From contig NZ_MKKE01000010.1 of the NCBI RefSeq assembly GCF_001942305.1, positions 35,825 through 99,824 on the forward strand: a DNA stretch of 64,000 nt, given 5' to 3'. The notes under the pieces are model-generated. The model searched no databases. It worked only from the letters and a program-made list of their open reading frames with translations, and was not told where the DNA came from. This DNA is from Saccharomonospora sp. CUA-673 (lineage in GTDB: Bacteria > Actinomycetota > Actinomycetes > Mycobacteriales > Pseudonocardiaceae). Every line of letters starts with the position of its first letter. The first letter of the stretch is position 1. This document shows positions 47,853 through 56,963 of the stretch, piece after piece. Position numbers and translations under genes: made by a program.

Positions 47853-48676
47853 ATGATGATCCCGTCGCCAGAGGCAGGAGCGGTGAGCAAGCTCAGTACG
47901 GAGCGCATCACGTTCGCGTACGACGACTCGACCGTGTTGGACGATCTGTCCGTGGCCATGCCGGAGGGCCGGATCACGTCGATCATCGGCCCGAACGGGT
48001 GTGGGAAGTCCACATTGCTGGGCTCCATGGCACGGCTGCTGAAGCCGCGCGCCGGCAGCGTCTACCTCGACGGGGAGGTCATCGCCCGCCTTCCGACACG
48101 GGACGTTGCCAAGAGGTTGGGCGTGCTGCCCCAGGGCCCCCACGTTCCGGAGGGGTTGACCACCCGCGAACTCGTGTCGCAGGGCCGGTACCCGCATCAG
48201 AGTTTCCTCCGGCAGTGGTCCAGATCCGACGAGGCGGCTGTCGAACGCGCCCTGGAGATCACCGGCGTGGACGCTTCGCCGACCGGGCACTGGACACATT
48301 GTCCGGTGGGCAGCGCCAGCGTGCGTGGATCGCCATGGCTCTGGCGCAGCAGACCGACACGCTGTTGTTGGACGAGCCCACGACCTACCTCGACATGGCC
48401 CATCAGCTCGAGGTGCTCGAACTGCTGGCCCGCCTGAACCGGGAGGAGGGCCAGACCGCCGTCATGGTGCTGCACGACCTCAACAGTGCCGCGCGCTACT
48501 CGCATCAGATGATCGCGCTCTGCGAGGGCCGGGTCTATGCAGCCGGAACACCGCAGGAGGTCATGACCTCGCACATGCTCGGCGACGTCTTCGGCGTCAA
48601 GGCCGATATCTTCCACGACCCCCGCAACGGCTGTCCCCAATGCCTGCCCTACGAGCTGCTGGGCCGCACCTCCTAG
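47853..48676 (+). CDS. FecE-type ATPase of the second importer, one frame break
   Basis: The product is about 274 residues from ATG 47853 (ctggagg upstream). It has Walker [21 protein letters not shown], signature [18 protein letters not shown], Walker [19 protein letters not shown] and [14 protein letters not shown]. One base appears missing near 48285 (ALEITGVD to [13 protein letters not shown]). It resembles the FepC/FecE ATPases of siderophore import, and ends with a CPQC pair near the C-terminus. Confidence 0.88.
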
Positions 48677-48724
48677 TTGTTGCGGGCGGAGCTGTTGTGG
48701 GCCGAGCTGTTGTGGGCCGCGACG

Positions 48725-49486
48725 TCAGCGCCACGCGGGCGCGTCCGGATATGCGGCCAGGTGCGTCCAGTCCTGAACGGACGTTGTCAGGATGGCCGCG
48801 ACGCGCTCCCGGGTCTCGGACTTGGCGAGCTGCACGAAACAGTGGCACGTCGTCAGCTCGCGTTCGGCCACGACGCACAGCGCCACGCCCGTGAGCTGCA
48901 GACGTCGCGCAGTCGCGATCATGGTCTCGTCCCAGGGGAGCGGGATCGATCTCGCGATCTCGCGTGCCGCCGATTGGACGATCCGGGGACCCCCGAACAT
49001 GGTGGCGGCGAACCCGGCGGTGTTTCCGACGATGTCGTGCGCGTACTTCCGGCCGGCCAGCAGGGCGTCGGCGAGCTTGGCGAGTTGTTTGCAGTGGCGG
49101 CGGTCGTTCTCGCGGACGAGTCGCCGCCACGTTGCCGTGGTGAGGTGTTCGGCGGCCTTGTCGGCCACGGTTCGCTCCCAGCCGTCGACGAGGGCCGAAC
49201 GGCAGGACCCGACGAGGGCATCGAGTTGTTGCTGTTCCCGTGCCGCCGCCGACACGGAACTGCCGGAGGCGGACCTCTGCGGTGGCGCGGGTCTCGGTGG
49301 TGGCCCCGGGTGTCGTGGACGCGGCACCCGGGGCGTCGTGTCGGCCGGGGTCGCCCGGCGTCGCCGGGACCCCGTGACAGGGTTCGCGGCGACCGCGCCG
49401 TGGAGGTGGCAGTGCTGGTCCGTCTCCTTGACGAGCCTCCGGCATGGTCGCCCTGTCGTCGTCCCGGTCGAACCACATGTCGGCAT
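48725..49486 (-). CDS. Hypothetical protein, mostly helical
   Basis: The product is about 253 residues if ATG 49486 is the start. An HCHLHGAV segment near residue 27 is followed by a Pro/Arg-rich linker (about 40-70) and a helical domain (from about 80). The latter has WERTVADKAAEHLTTATWRR and a conserved-looking HCKQLAKLADALLAG. The C-terminus holds ERELTTCHCFVQLAKSET. There are no membrane segments. I do not recognise the family. The start is uncertain because the first 70 residues have biased composition. It is convergent with the importer operon. Confidence 0.5.
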   Translation of the reverse strand: MPTCGSTGTTTGRPCRRLVKETDQHCHLHGAVAANPVTGSRRRRATPADTTPRVPRPRHPGPPPRPAPPQRSASGSSVSAAAREQQQLDALVGSCRSALVDGWERTVADKAAEHLTTATWRRLVRENDRRHCKQLAKLADALLAGRKYAHDIVGNTAGFAATMFGGPRIVQSAAREIARSIPLPWDETMIATARRLQLTGVALCVVAERELTTCHCFVQLAKSETRERVAAILTTSVQDWTHLAAYPDAPAWR

Positions 49487-49748
49487 CTGCCGAGTGTGCG
49501 CAGTCCGCGCCGGCGGGAGCGACCACCGGGGAGCTGATTTCCCCCGCCGTTCCGGCCGCCGACCGGCAACGGAGTGTGACAGCCGAGACCATCGGATGGC
49601 CCCCGCTGTGGGTGGCACGAGAAAACAGCCCCCAACCGAGTGGAATGCGGACCGGCCGAATCGCCTTGGCAACCGGGTCGGACGACTCGCTGATGGACGA
49701 CGCGGCCACAGCAGGTGCCGGCCGGCGCCGGGGTAATACTCTTGGGAC

Positions 49749-50638
49749 GTGGACAGGAACGGGTCGGACGCACGTGGCCTCGTCCCCGTGCTGCCTTCGC
49801 CTCTCATGGAGTTGCGCGACGGCGTTCTGGACGACCATGGGGTGCGGGTCCTGCTCAAGCGGGACGATCTGATCCATCCCGAGGTTCCTGGCAACAAATG
49901 GCGGAAGTTGAAGTACAACCTGGCCGAGGCGAAAGCCAGGGTCATGCTCGTCTTCTCACCTTCGGTGGTGCGTACTCGAATCATGTGCGGGCGACGGCAG
50001 CTGCCGGCCACTTCTTCAGGTTCGACACTGTTGGGGTGATTCGGGGCGAGGAGCATGTGCCGTTGAACGAGTCGTTGGCGTACGCGGTCGGCCGCGGGAT
50101 GGCGCTGACGTATTTGGACCGGGCGACCTATCGGCGCAAGAGCGAGCCCGCCGTGCTGGCGGAACTGGTCGAGGAGTTCGGCCCCTGTTACGTGGTGCCG
50201 GAGGGCGGCAGCAATGGGCTCGGGGTTCGGGGTTGCGCCGAGCTACCCGCCGAGATCGACGTCGACTTCGATGTCGTTTGCTGCGCTACCGGCAGCGGCG
50301 GCACCTTGGCCGGGATCGCAGCCGGACTCACCGACGGCCGCCGAGCGCTCGGTTTCGCCGTACTGAAGGGTGGCCAGTTCCTCGATGACGAGGTGCGGCG
50401 ACTTCAACATGAGGGTTTCGGCGCGGCGACGGAGAACTGGGCGCTGGACTACGAGTTCCATTTCGGTGGCTACGCGAAGCGCAAGCCCGCGCTGGACACT
50501 TTCATCGCGGACTTCGGCACGCGACACGGCGTCCCGCTGGACTGGGTGTACGAGGCCAAGATGATGTACGGCCTGTTCGACCGCATCTCATCAGGTCACT
50601 TCGCGCGGGGCACGACGATCGTCGCGGTGCTGAGTTGA
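49749..50638 (+). CDS. PLP-dependent ACC deaminase/D-cysteine desulfhydrase family protein, one frame break
   Basis: The product is about 296 residues from GTG 49749. The PLP lysine motif is seen in EVPGNKWRKLKYNLAEA. One base appears missing near 49940, after which the frame continues as LLTFGGAYSNHVRATAAAG. The phosphate-binding loop is CCATGSGGTLAGIAAGL. The family includes 1-aminocyclopropane-1-carboxylate deaminase and D-cysteine desulfhydrase, which cannot be told apart here. It stands alone between convergent hypothetical genes. Confidence 0.82.
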
Positions 50639-50652
50639 ACTGACGTGAGCGG

Positions 50653-51684
50653 TTATGCCTTGTCGTGGTAGGCGCGTTGGACGGATTTCGAGGTCGCGGT
50701 CTCGCAAAGGGTGAGTTCCCACTGGCCGCTGTTGATGGTGAAGTCGCGACCGAATCCGAGCCACATGCCCCTCATCCGGCGGCCGGACGGGTCGACAACC
50801 ATCTGGAGCGTGCCGTGGAACGCGGCGCCTTTGTAGTAGCCGGTCGGTGAGGTGTTCTCCCGCCAGGTTCCGGTGGCGACCGCTTTCTCGACGGCGAGTT
50901 CGAGTCGTAGCCGCGATCCGATCGTGTGCGGAAGGCTTTGACCAACGAGCCGAGCGCCCTGTTGGCGTAGGACGACGTAGTGCTCGCCGGTGAAGTTCTT
51001 GGCGCGTCCGGTGCTGGGGTAGACGTAGTGGCTGTGCCAGATACCGGAGAGATCCTCGCTCGGCGTGGTCATCGGCACTGTGTCGGCGTCGTCCGAGTCG
51101 GCGAGCGCGGGGCTGGTCGACGCCAGGGACAGCGCGGCGCTGACTTTGAGGAGAAGCGACCGGCGGTCGACGCCGTTGCCGTTGCTCTGTGCCCAGGTGG
51201 TGGCCATCTGCGCCAGTTCGTGGACATCGACCTGGTCGAGGTGGGTGACGAAATCACGCATCGGCGCGGCGGTGTCGGGGCCGTCGAGAGCACCGAGAGA
51301 GGCGAGCTGTTCGCTGTGCCGGTGGGCGTCGTCGGCGCCGCGGTGGTCGGCCACGTCCCTGACCAGATCGGCCAGGCGACAGGCGTAGAGCTCGGCGAGT
51401 CGGCTCAACACGTCCAGTGAAGGCGCGTGGCCTGTCTCGGCGGGCCACTGTTCCCAATACGAGAAGTTCTTGAACGTCTTGGGGTCGGCGGGCCAGCGCT
51501 CGTTCCACGCGTCCGCGGCTTCTCGCTGACTCCAGCCGTGCGCCAGACGGAACGCCGCGCGCATGTTGACGTGGTAGCGCTCGGCGAACACGATGGCGAC
51601 CTCGGCCCACGTCTTGGATTGCGCTCGCAGCTCAGCCGCGAGGTTCCGTTGGTCCTGACGCACGCTGCGGATTGCGGCCGGCAT
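50653..51684 (-). CDS. XRE-type regulator with C-terminal sensing domain
   Basis: The 343-residue protein starts at ATG 51684. An N-terminal DNA-binding part ([20 protein letters not shown], about residues 45-65) is of the XRE type, common in streptomycetes and relatives. A helical middle follows, and then a beta-rich C-terminal domain (from about 210, [20 protein letters not shown]) with many Trp and Gly. That second domain suggests ligand or peptide sensing. It is divergent from the two small genes at 51869-52608, which it may control. Confidence 0.65.
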   Translation of the reverse strand: MPAAIRSVRQDQRNLAAELRAQSKTWAEVAIVFAERYHVNMRAAFRLAHGWSQREAADAWNERWPADPKTFKNFSYWEQWPAETGHAPSLDVLSRLAELYACRLADLVRDVADHRGADDAHRHSEQLASLGALDGPDTAAPMRDFVTHLDQVDVHELAQMATTWAQSNGNGVDRRSLLLKVSAALSLASTSPALADSDDADTVPMTTPSEDLSGIWHSHYVYPSTGRAKNFTGEHYVVLRQQGARLVGQSLPHTIGSRLRLELAVEKAVATGTWRENTSPTGYYKGAAFHGTLQMVVDPSGRRMRGMWLGFGRDFTINSGQWELTLCETATSKSVQRAYHDKA

Positions 51685-51868
51685 GTGTGTCCCCTTCCGC
51701 CGTGGCTGGCGTGGACGGTACGTGGTTCCCAGCATCGCGCATCTTTTCCCCGTTCAGCAGGGAACTCGTGCGAGTCAAGATCACCGCAGAGCAGGGTGGA
51801 ATGCGCTTCTCACCTGGGGTTCTCTGGTGTTCAGATACCTGCTGGGAACACCTGAAGGAGTTGTCTCG

Positions 51869-52252
51869 ATGCCGCCGCCGACAGCGCGCTTGTTCATCAC
51901 GTGGTTCACCAGCGCGGCGGACGGCTGTGCTCATGCGGTCACCGACGAGCAAGCCGGGCACGCTTTCCGCACGGGGACCGATCCCACGGCTGTGTGCGGC
52001 CGTCTGGTCCTCCCGGTACCGCTCGTCAACCCGTCGGGGCCGCGGTGCCGGCGGTGCATGACCGACATCGGCGTCGATCGCGACTCATCGGGAGCAGGAC
52101 CGTCATATCCGCCGCGCCCCGGGAAGCACACGCCGTCCCGTTTCCGGCGGTTGTTCCGTCACAGATCCCCTCGTCGACCGGGCAGCACGGCCGTGTCGTT
52201 GACCGAGAACGCCGGCCGGGTTGCCACCAGCTCGTCGGGAGCTCCACGGTGA
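51869..52252 (+). CDS. Small hypothetical protein with Cys pairs
   Basis: The 127-residue protein has a good ribosome site (gaaggag, 8 bases before ATG 51869). It contains DGCAHAVTDEQAGHAF, VCGRLVLPVPL and GPRCRRCMTDIG, an arrangement that could bind zinc (CxH, C, CxxC). The C-terminal third is basic and disordered. It overlaps the next gene by four bases. Family not recognised. Confidence 0.5.
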   Translation: MPPPTARLFITWFTSAADGCAHAVTDEQAGHAFRTGTDPTAVCGRLVLPVPLVNPSGPRCRRCMTDIGVDRDSSGAGPSYPPRPGKHTPSRFRRLFRHRSPRRPGSTAVSLTENAGRVATSSSGAPR

Positions 52253-52608
52253 CGGCGCCGCGACGGGACGAAGCGCCGCACCTCGAGGCCATCAAGCGCA
52301 GCGCCGAGGCCGGTTTCCGGTTTCTCCACGTGCGGGAGGCCGCTGGCGGGGCTGTGACAGCGATCCATGCCGAGCGCAAACACCGTGGCGTGGTCGAGAC
52401 CTTCCTGCTCCAGGACGTGAGCGACGCCGTGGCTGCACGATTCCGCAGTGAGGACTACCCCAGCGGTGACCCGGTGTGGCAGGAACACGGGACGGTCGCC
52501 GATGTCATCGCGGCGCTGTTGAGCCTGCCACCGCCCGGCGCACCAGGGGCGCCGACCAGGAAGCGGCGGGTGTCACGTTCATTGTGGATGCCCGATGGAT
52601 CACGCTGA
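52249..52608 (+). CDS. Small hypothetical protein
   Basis: The 119-residue protein starts at GTG 52249 (GTGA overlap with the previous stop). It has an alpha-beta pattern with RSAEAGFRFLHVREAAGGAV and LLQDVSDAVAARFRSEDYP, and a Pro-rich then basic C-terminus. No family recognised. Coupled to the Cys-pair protein and divergent from the XRE-type regulator, an arrangement common in actinomycetes. Confidence 0.5.
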   Translation: MTAPRRDEAPHLEAIKRSAEAGFRFLHVREAAGGAVTAIHAERKHRGVVETFLLQDVSDAVAARFRSEDYPSGDPVWQEHGTVADVIAALLSLPPPGAPGAPTRKRRVSRSLWMPDGSR

Positions 52609-52645
52609 CCCCACCGGCGGCGGTCACGTGTGGACAATGGTGGTC

Positions 52646-53284
52646 ATGCCGAGGTGGTGGAGTGACTGGATGTCGAGACTGGATCGCGATGGCGCGGCGA
52701 CAGCGCGCCGCCGGCGGGAGGGGAGGCCCTTCGCCGGTGAGTTCTTCCGCCACCCGATACGTGTCGGCGCCGTCGCGGAGACGACCACGGACTGTGTGGG
52801 CGGGTTCCTCGACGAGGTCCGCCTGGAGGGCGCCCGCACGGTGGTCGAGCTCGGCGCGGGGTCCGGTGCGATCACCGCGGAACTCGCGAGGCGTCTGCCC
52901 GATTCGTCCCGATTGTTGGCCGTCGAGGTCAGCCCGGTGTTGACGGATCGGCTGCGGGCCCGCTGTCCCGACGTGGACGTGGCGTGCGCGTCGGCGTTCG
53001 ACCTGCCCGACCTGCTGCGTGAGCGTGACCTGCCGGCGGTCGATCTGGTCGTGTGCTCGGTGCCCTGGACGGTCATGGGGGAGGAGCGCGACCGCTTCCT
53101 GAGTACCGTGCGTGCGACGTTGAGTGACGGCGGAGCGTTCAGCACGCTGCTGGTGGCGCATCGCGCCAGGGAAGGCGGTGCGGCGGCGACCTGGGTCGGC
53201 CGGCACTTCGCGGACGTGCGGTCGGGCCGCGTCCAGTGGACGAACCTTCCGCCGCTGTGCGGACTGCACGCCGACGCCGCCTGA
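52646..53284 (+). CDS. SAM-dependent methyltransferase (PmtA/rRNA dimethylase-like fold)
   Basis: The product is about 212 residues. EFFRHPIRVGAVAETTTDCV resembles phospholipid N-methyltransferases (PmtA type). The SAM-binding loop is TVVELGAGSGAITAELARRL, and VVCSVPWTVMGEERDRFL fills the active-site motif IV place. ATG 52646 was chosen. In-frame starts at 52595 and 52628 are possible and would overlap the upstream gene. Substrate unknown, with a membrane lipid or small molecule likely. Confidence 0.7.
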   Translation: MPRWWSDWMSRLDRDGAATARRRREGRPFAGEFFRHPIRVGAVAETTTDCVGGFLDEVRLEGARTVVELGAGSGAITAELARRLPDSSRLLAVEVSPVLTDRLRARCPDVDVACASAFDLPDLLRERDLPAVDLVVCSVPWTVMGEERDRFLSTVRATLSDGGAFSTLLVAHRAREGGAAATWVGRHFADVRSGRVQWTNLPPLCGLHADAA

Positions 53285-53326
53285 CCCGGCGGCGTCAGAC
53301 ACTCGAGAGACACCCAGCAATGACAA

Positions 53327-53356
53327 AACCCCCATCGGTTTCCCGGGATGGGGGTT
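53327..53356. terminator. Terminator after the methyltransferase
   Basis: A perfect 10-bp stem (53327-53336 AACCCCCATC with 53347-53356) and a 10-base loop lie 43 bases after the stop, just before the tRNA fragment. Confidence 0.75.
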
Positions 53357-53360
53357 GAGT

Positions 53361-53410
53361 TGGTGCGCGATACTGGGATCGAACCAGTGACCTCTACCGT
53401 GTCAAGGTAG
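53361..53410 (-). tRNA. 3' part of tRNA-Val (GAC), truncated
   Basis: Read on the minus strand the 50 bases hold a complete anticodon arm (CTACC-TTGACAC-GGTAG, anticodon GAC), variable loop, T arm (GGTTCGATCC) and an acceptor end with encoded CCA. The expected 5' acceptor strand and D arm are missing. The sequence beyond position 53410 does not match a tRNA. The fragment covers tRNA positions 27-76, a typical attachment-site core left by integrases. Confidence 0.8.
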
Positions 53411-54384
53411 CCACCGGCAGTCCTGTGACCTGGCAGAATGGAGATTCTGCAGGTAGGGGCGTTGTCGTTCAATGTGACTGGTTGCCGTTCGGTGCGGTTC
53501 AACGAAGGTCGGTCCTCCCAGATTCCTCCCGAGCTTGGTCTCCCAGCTGGCACCATAGGTGTATGGCGCTTGTTTTCCTTCTCGCGGGCTAGCGCGTCGC
53601 ATGGTTGTGTTTACGATCGTGAAGATTGGCTCTGCATCGCTTATCTCATGTTCGCTTACGATTTCTGGTCGGGGCTCCTGTCCATGTAACGGTGATACGT
53701 GATCTATGGCTCGCCGCATACGGTCAAGCTGCCATTTGCGACCGAGTTCGCGCTACGCTGACCGCTCGGCGGCGCGGCCGTCGACGCTGCCAGTTCGGTC
53801 GCTACGCGCTCGACGGACTCGGAAATGTACACCTAAGTATCGTGCCGCTCGATGTCGCTTGCCGCTGCCGCGTGGCTTCTGGATCTTCGACGAAAATGTG
53901 CACGCCGAGACGCTGAACAGGACGCGTCCGCCAGCATGCCGGGATCACGACACCCTGTCGGGCACGGGTTGTAGCGTTGACGGTACGGGGGCTCGGCCTC
54001 GTGTTGCCCGCGAGTCACGGAGTAGTGAGGCCGAGGATCGTAAGCCCGACGGAGGGTCGCGCGTCCCCGACACGTATGTCGTGGGCTGGGTCGAACACGG
54101 CCCGTCGGGCGAAATCGGTGCGAACAAGACTTGTGCGTAGGAAACGGTCGGGGCGTTGTTGCACGACGTCCGTGGTGGTGTGGTCCGCATGCGCAAGCGG
54201 CCGGGCTCTGGTCTGCCGGTTCTGACCAGACTGGGGATACTGCCCGAACGGAGGGGTTGGGCTGCTCTCCCTCCGGCGCATTCCGCCCCCGCTGCTGAGC
54301 GGTATCCCTGCGTGACCCCTTGGGCCGGAGTGATCACGGCCATAGCTTCGGCGTGGTACGTGTCACGACGGAAAGGGTCAGCCA
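53411..54384. other. Gene-poor stretch next to the tRNA fragment
   Basis: About 970 bases with noticeably lower GC in the first 300. ORFs in all frames are short or low-complexity with no domains, no ribosome sites and unusual codon use. I see no integrase or transposase. It may be the remains of an integrated element. The last 30 bases hold the ribosome site (gaaaggg) of the methanol dehydrogenase gene. Confidence 0.5.
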
Positions 54385-55677
54385 ATGCAGGTCGACGAAC
54401 TTCTCAAGCCGTTTCCCCTCAAGGAATTCCACCCGATTCCGCGAGCGTTGCTTGGCCCCGGCTCGCACGAGATGATCGGCCCCGAAGCTCTGAAGATTGG
54501 GATGCGCAGGCCGCTGGTGATGACCTCGGGACTGCGCGGTACCGAGATTGTGAACAAGCTTGTCGAGTCGCTGAAGTACCACGGGCTCGAACCGTCGGTC
54601 TACGATAAGGTCGAGTCCAATCCCAAGGACTATAATGTGATGGATTCCGTCGCGATGTATCAGCAGGACGGCTGCGACGGTTTCATCTCGATCGGTGGCG
54701 GCTCCTCCCACGACGCTTGCAAGGGTGCGCGTATCTCGGTTGCGCACGATGGGCGCAACGTCAACGAGTTCGAGGGCTTCAACAAGTCGGAGAACCCGAA
54801 GAATCCGCCACACATCGCGGTATCGACGACAGCGGGTACAGGGTCGGAGACGTCGTGGGCGTATGTCATTACCGACACTACGACCGACCCGGCCAATCCG
54901 CACAAGTACGTCGCCTTCGACGACCACTCGGTCGTCACGCTCGCGGTCGATGACCCGGTGCTGTACTACGAGTGCCCTTCGCATTTCACGGCGCAGTGCG
55001 GATTCGACGTTCTGGCGCACGCGTCCGAGCCGTACGTGTCCAGGCTGGACTTCACGCCGTCGCTCGGCAGTGCGCTCTTCTCTGCGGAACTGGTCGGTGA
55101 GCACCTGCGCACCGCGACGTGGCACGCCGACAACCTGCCCGCCCGTGAAGGCATGATGTATGCCCAGTACACCGCGGCGCAGGCGTTCAACTCGGGCGGC
55201 CTCGGCGTGATCCACTCGATCTCGCACGCGGTGAGCGCGTTCTACGACACCCACCACGGACTCAACAACGCTATCGCGCTGCCGCGCGTGTGGGCGTGGA
55301 ATCTGCCCGTGGCGTACAAGCGCTACGCCCGGCTGGCCGAGGCGTTGGGCGTGGACACCACGGGAATGAACGACGTGAAGGCGGCCGACGCGGCCGTAGC
55401 GGCGGCGATCCGGCTGTTGCGTGACGTCGGCATTGCGGAGCGGTTCACCGACATCACCCAGGACACTCACCCGAAGAACCGGCTCGGTGCCGGGCCCACC
55501 GAGTACTACACGAAGGCCTCGACTATCAGGGGCGATAAGGCCGATGTGGACCGGGTGTCCAACCACATTCTCGGCGATGCCTGCACTCCGGGGAACCCGA
55601 AGGAGACGACGTTCGAGACCGTGCGGCCGGTTGTCGAGCACTGCTTCAACGGCGACCTCGACGACCTCGTTTCCTGA
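54385..55677 (+). CDS. mno: NDMA-dependent methanol dehydrogenase (iron-type ADH family)
   Basis: The 430-residue protein matches the Mno/Mdo enzymes of Amycolatopsis and Mycobacterium in length and start (MQVDELLKPFPLKEFHPIPR). NAD-binding GFISIGGGSSHDACKGA and metal-binding region HSISHAVSAFYDTHHGLNNAIALP (in part) are present. These decameric enzymes hold NADPH tightly and need an outside electron acceptor, in cells mycofactocin, to turn over methanol and other alcohols. The genes that follow (MoxR, VWA, MftM) fit this. Confidence 0.88.
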   Translation: MQVDELLKPFPLKEFHPIPRALLGPGSHEMIGPEALKIGMRRPLVMTSGLRGTEIVNKLVESLKYHGLEPSVYDKVESNPKDYNVMDSVAMYQQDGCDGFISIGGGSSHDACKGARISVAHDGRNVNEFEGFNKSENPKNPPHIAVSTTAGTGSETSWAYVITDTTTDPANPHKYVAFDDHSVVTLAVDDPVLYYECPSHFTAQCGFDVLAHASEPYVSRLDFTPSLGSALFSAELVGEHLRTATWHADNLPAREGMMYAQYTAAQAFNSGGLGVIHSISHAVSAFYDTHHGLNNAIALPRVWAWNLPVAYKRYARLAEALGVDTTGMNDVKAADAAVAAAIRLLRDVGIAERFTDITQDTHPKNRLGAGPTEYYTKASTIRGDKADVDRVSNHILGDACTPGNPKETTFETVRPVVEHCFNGDLDDLVS

Positions 55678-55763
55678 GCCGTTTGTAGTTCAACCCTGGG
55701 TGTTCCGCGGTCGCTCGCCACATTGCGGAACACCCAGGGCCAGGCCGAAAGGTGTTTGCCCGC

Positions 55764-56955
55764 GTGAGTTCACGAAACGGTCACCGACCCCACTCGTTCA
55801 CCTCCGTGGACGAGGTCACCTCGCTCCTGTCGGACGTCGGCTACCTCGCCGACCGTCCACTCGCGACCACTGTCTATCTGCAGGATCAACTGGGTAAACC
55901 GCTGCTGCTGGAAGGTCCAGCGGGTGTGGGCAAGACCGAACTCGCGAAGTCCCTGGCCGCTGCGACCGGCAGGCGCCTACTGCGCCTGCAGTGCTACGAG
56001 GGTCAGGACGAGACCAAGGCTCTCTATGAGTGGGACTACGGCAAACAGATGCTGTACACCCAGATCCTGCGGGAGAAGATCGGGCAGGTGGTCGCCGACG
56101 CCGAGGACCTGCCGTCGGCCGTCGAGGCGATCGGCCGGCACGACAACGTGTTCTTCTCCGAGCGCTTCCTCGCGGAGCGGCCGCTGCTGCGCGCCGTCCG
56201 GTCTCTTGACCCCGTCGTGCTGCTGATCGACGAGGTCGACCGCGCCGATGAAGCACTCGAAGCGGTCCTACTGGAGCTGCTGGCAGAGTACCAGGTGTCG
56301 GTTCCGAGCTCGGGACGTTCACTGCGGAGCACCTGCCTACGTGGTGCTGACCTCCAACAATACGCGCGACCTGTCGGCGGCATTGAAACGACGCTGTCTT
56401 CACCTGTCACTGGACTACCCGTCGGCCAAACGGGAGCTGGACATCATCCGGTCGAAGAACACCGGTCTGCCAGAGGCGGTCGCGACCCATCTGGTGGACG
56501 TGGTGCGGGAGCTGCGACAGCAGGGGATGCGCAAACCGCCCGGCATCTCCGAGGCGCTGGACTGGGCACGGACGCTCGCGGTGCTCGGCGTGTCCGAACC
56601 GGACACCGAACTGCTGATGGACACAATCTCGGTGGTGGCCAAGTACGACCGTGACGTCGAACGGGCCGTGCGGGTCCTGCGTGATTGGAGTGAACTGCGG
56701 GAGCAGGATGATCCGGGGCGGACCGGCAACGATCGTAAGATCCCGGTCGAGGGGGAGCGGCGCGCGCCCGTTCCCGATGTCGAGCCCGACGACGAGGGGA
56801 CGGGCGCCGCGTTGCGCGCCGCGCGGGACACCCCGGGCAGGCACGGAGCGGGCTACTTCGGGGAGAACACCGACACCCGAGCGCCCCGGAGGCCGGTCAG
56901 CAGCAGTCAGGGTGAACGTTCGTTCGCGGCCAACCACGGCCGCGGCAAGCGGTAG
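55764..56955 (+). CDS. MoxR-type AAA ATPase, two frame breaks
   Basis: The product is about 397 residues from GTG 55764. Walker A is LLEGPAGVGKTELAKSLA, Walker B VVLLIDEVDRADEALEAVLL and sensor-1 VVLTSNNTRDLSAALKRRC. Two single bases appear missing between 56302 and 56335, both at GG doublets (SVPELGTF and LPTVVLTS would be the intact reading). MoxR ATPases pair with VWA proteins to insert metal or activate enzymes. Its place between methanol dehydrogenase and the VWA gene points to maturation of the dehydrogenase. I recall this pair being called MadB/MadC-like in mycofactocin loci. Confidence 0.82.
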
Positions 56956-56963
56956 GTCCGGCC

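Noticed and set aside
53361..53410. Functional tRNA-Val gene
   Set aside because: The D arm and 5' acceptor strand are absent; the sequence beyond 53410 does not pair with the acceptor end.
53411..54384. Genes in the stretch after the tRNA fragment (for example 53438-53689 or 53706-54140)
   Set aside because: No ribosome sites, no domains and codon use unlike the neighbours.
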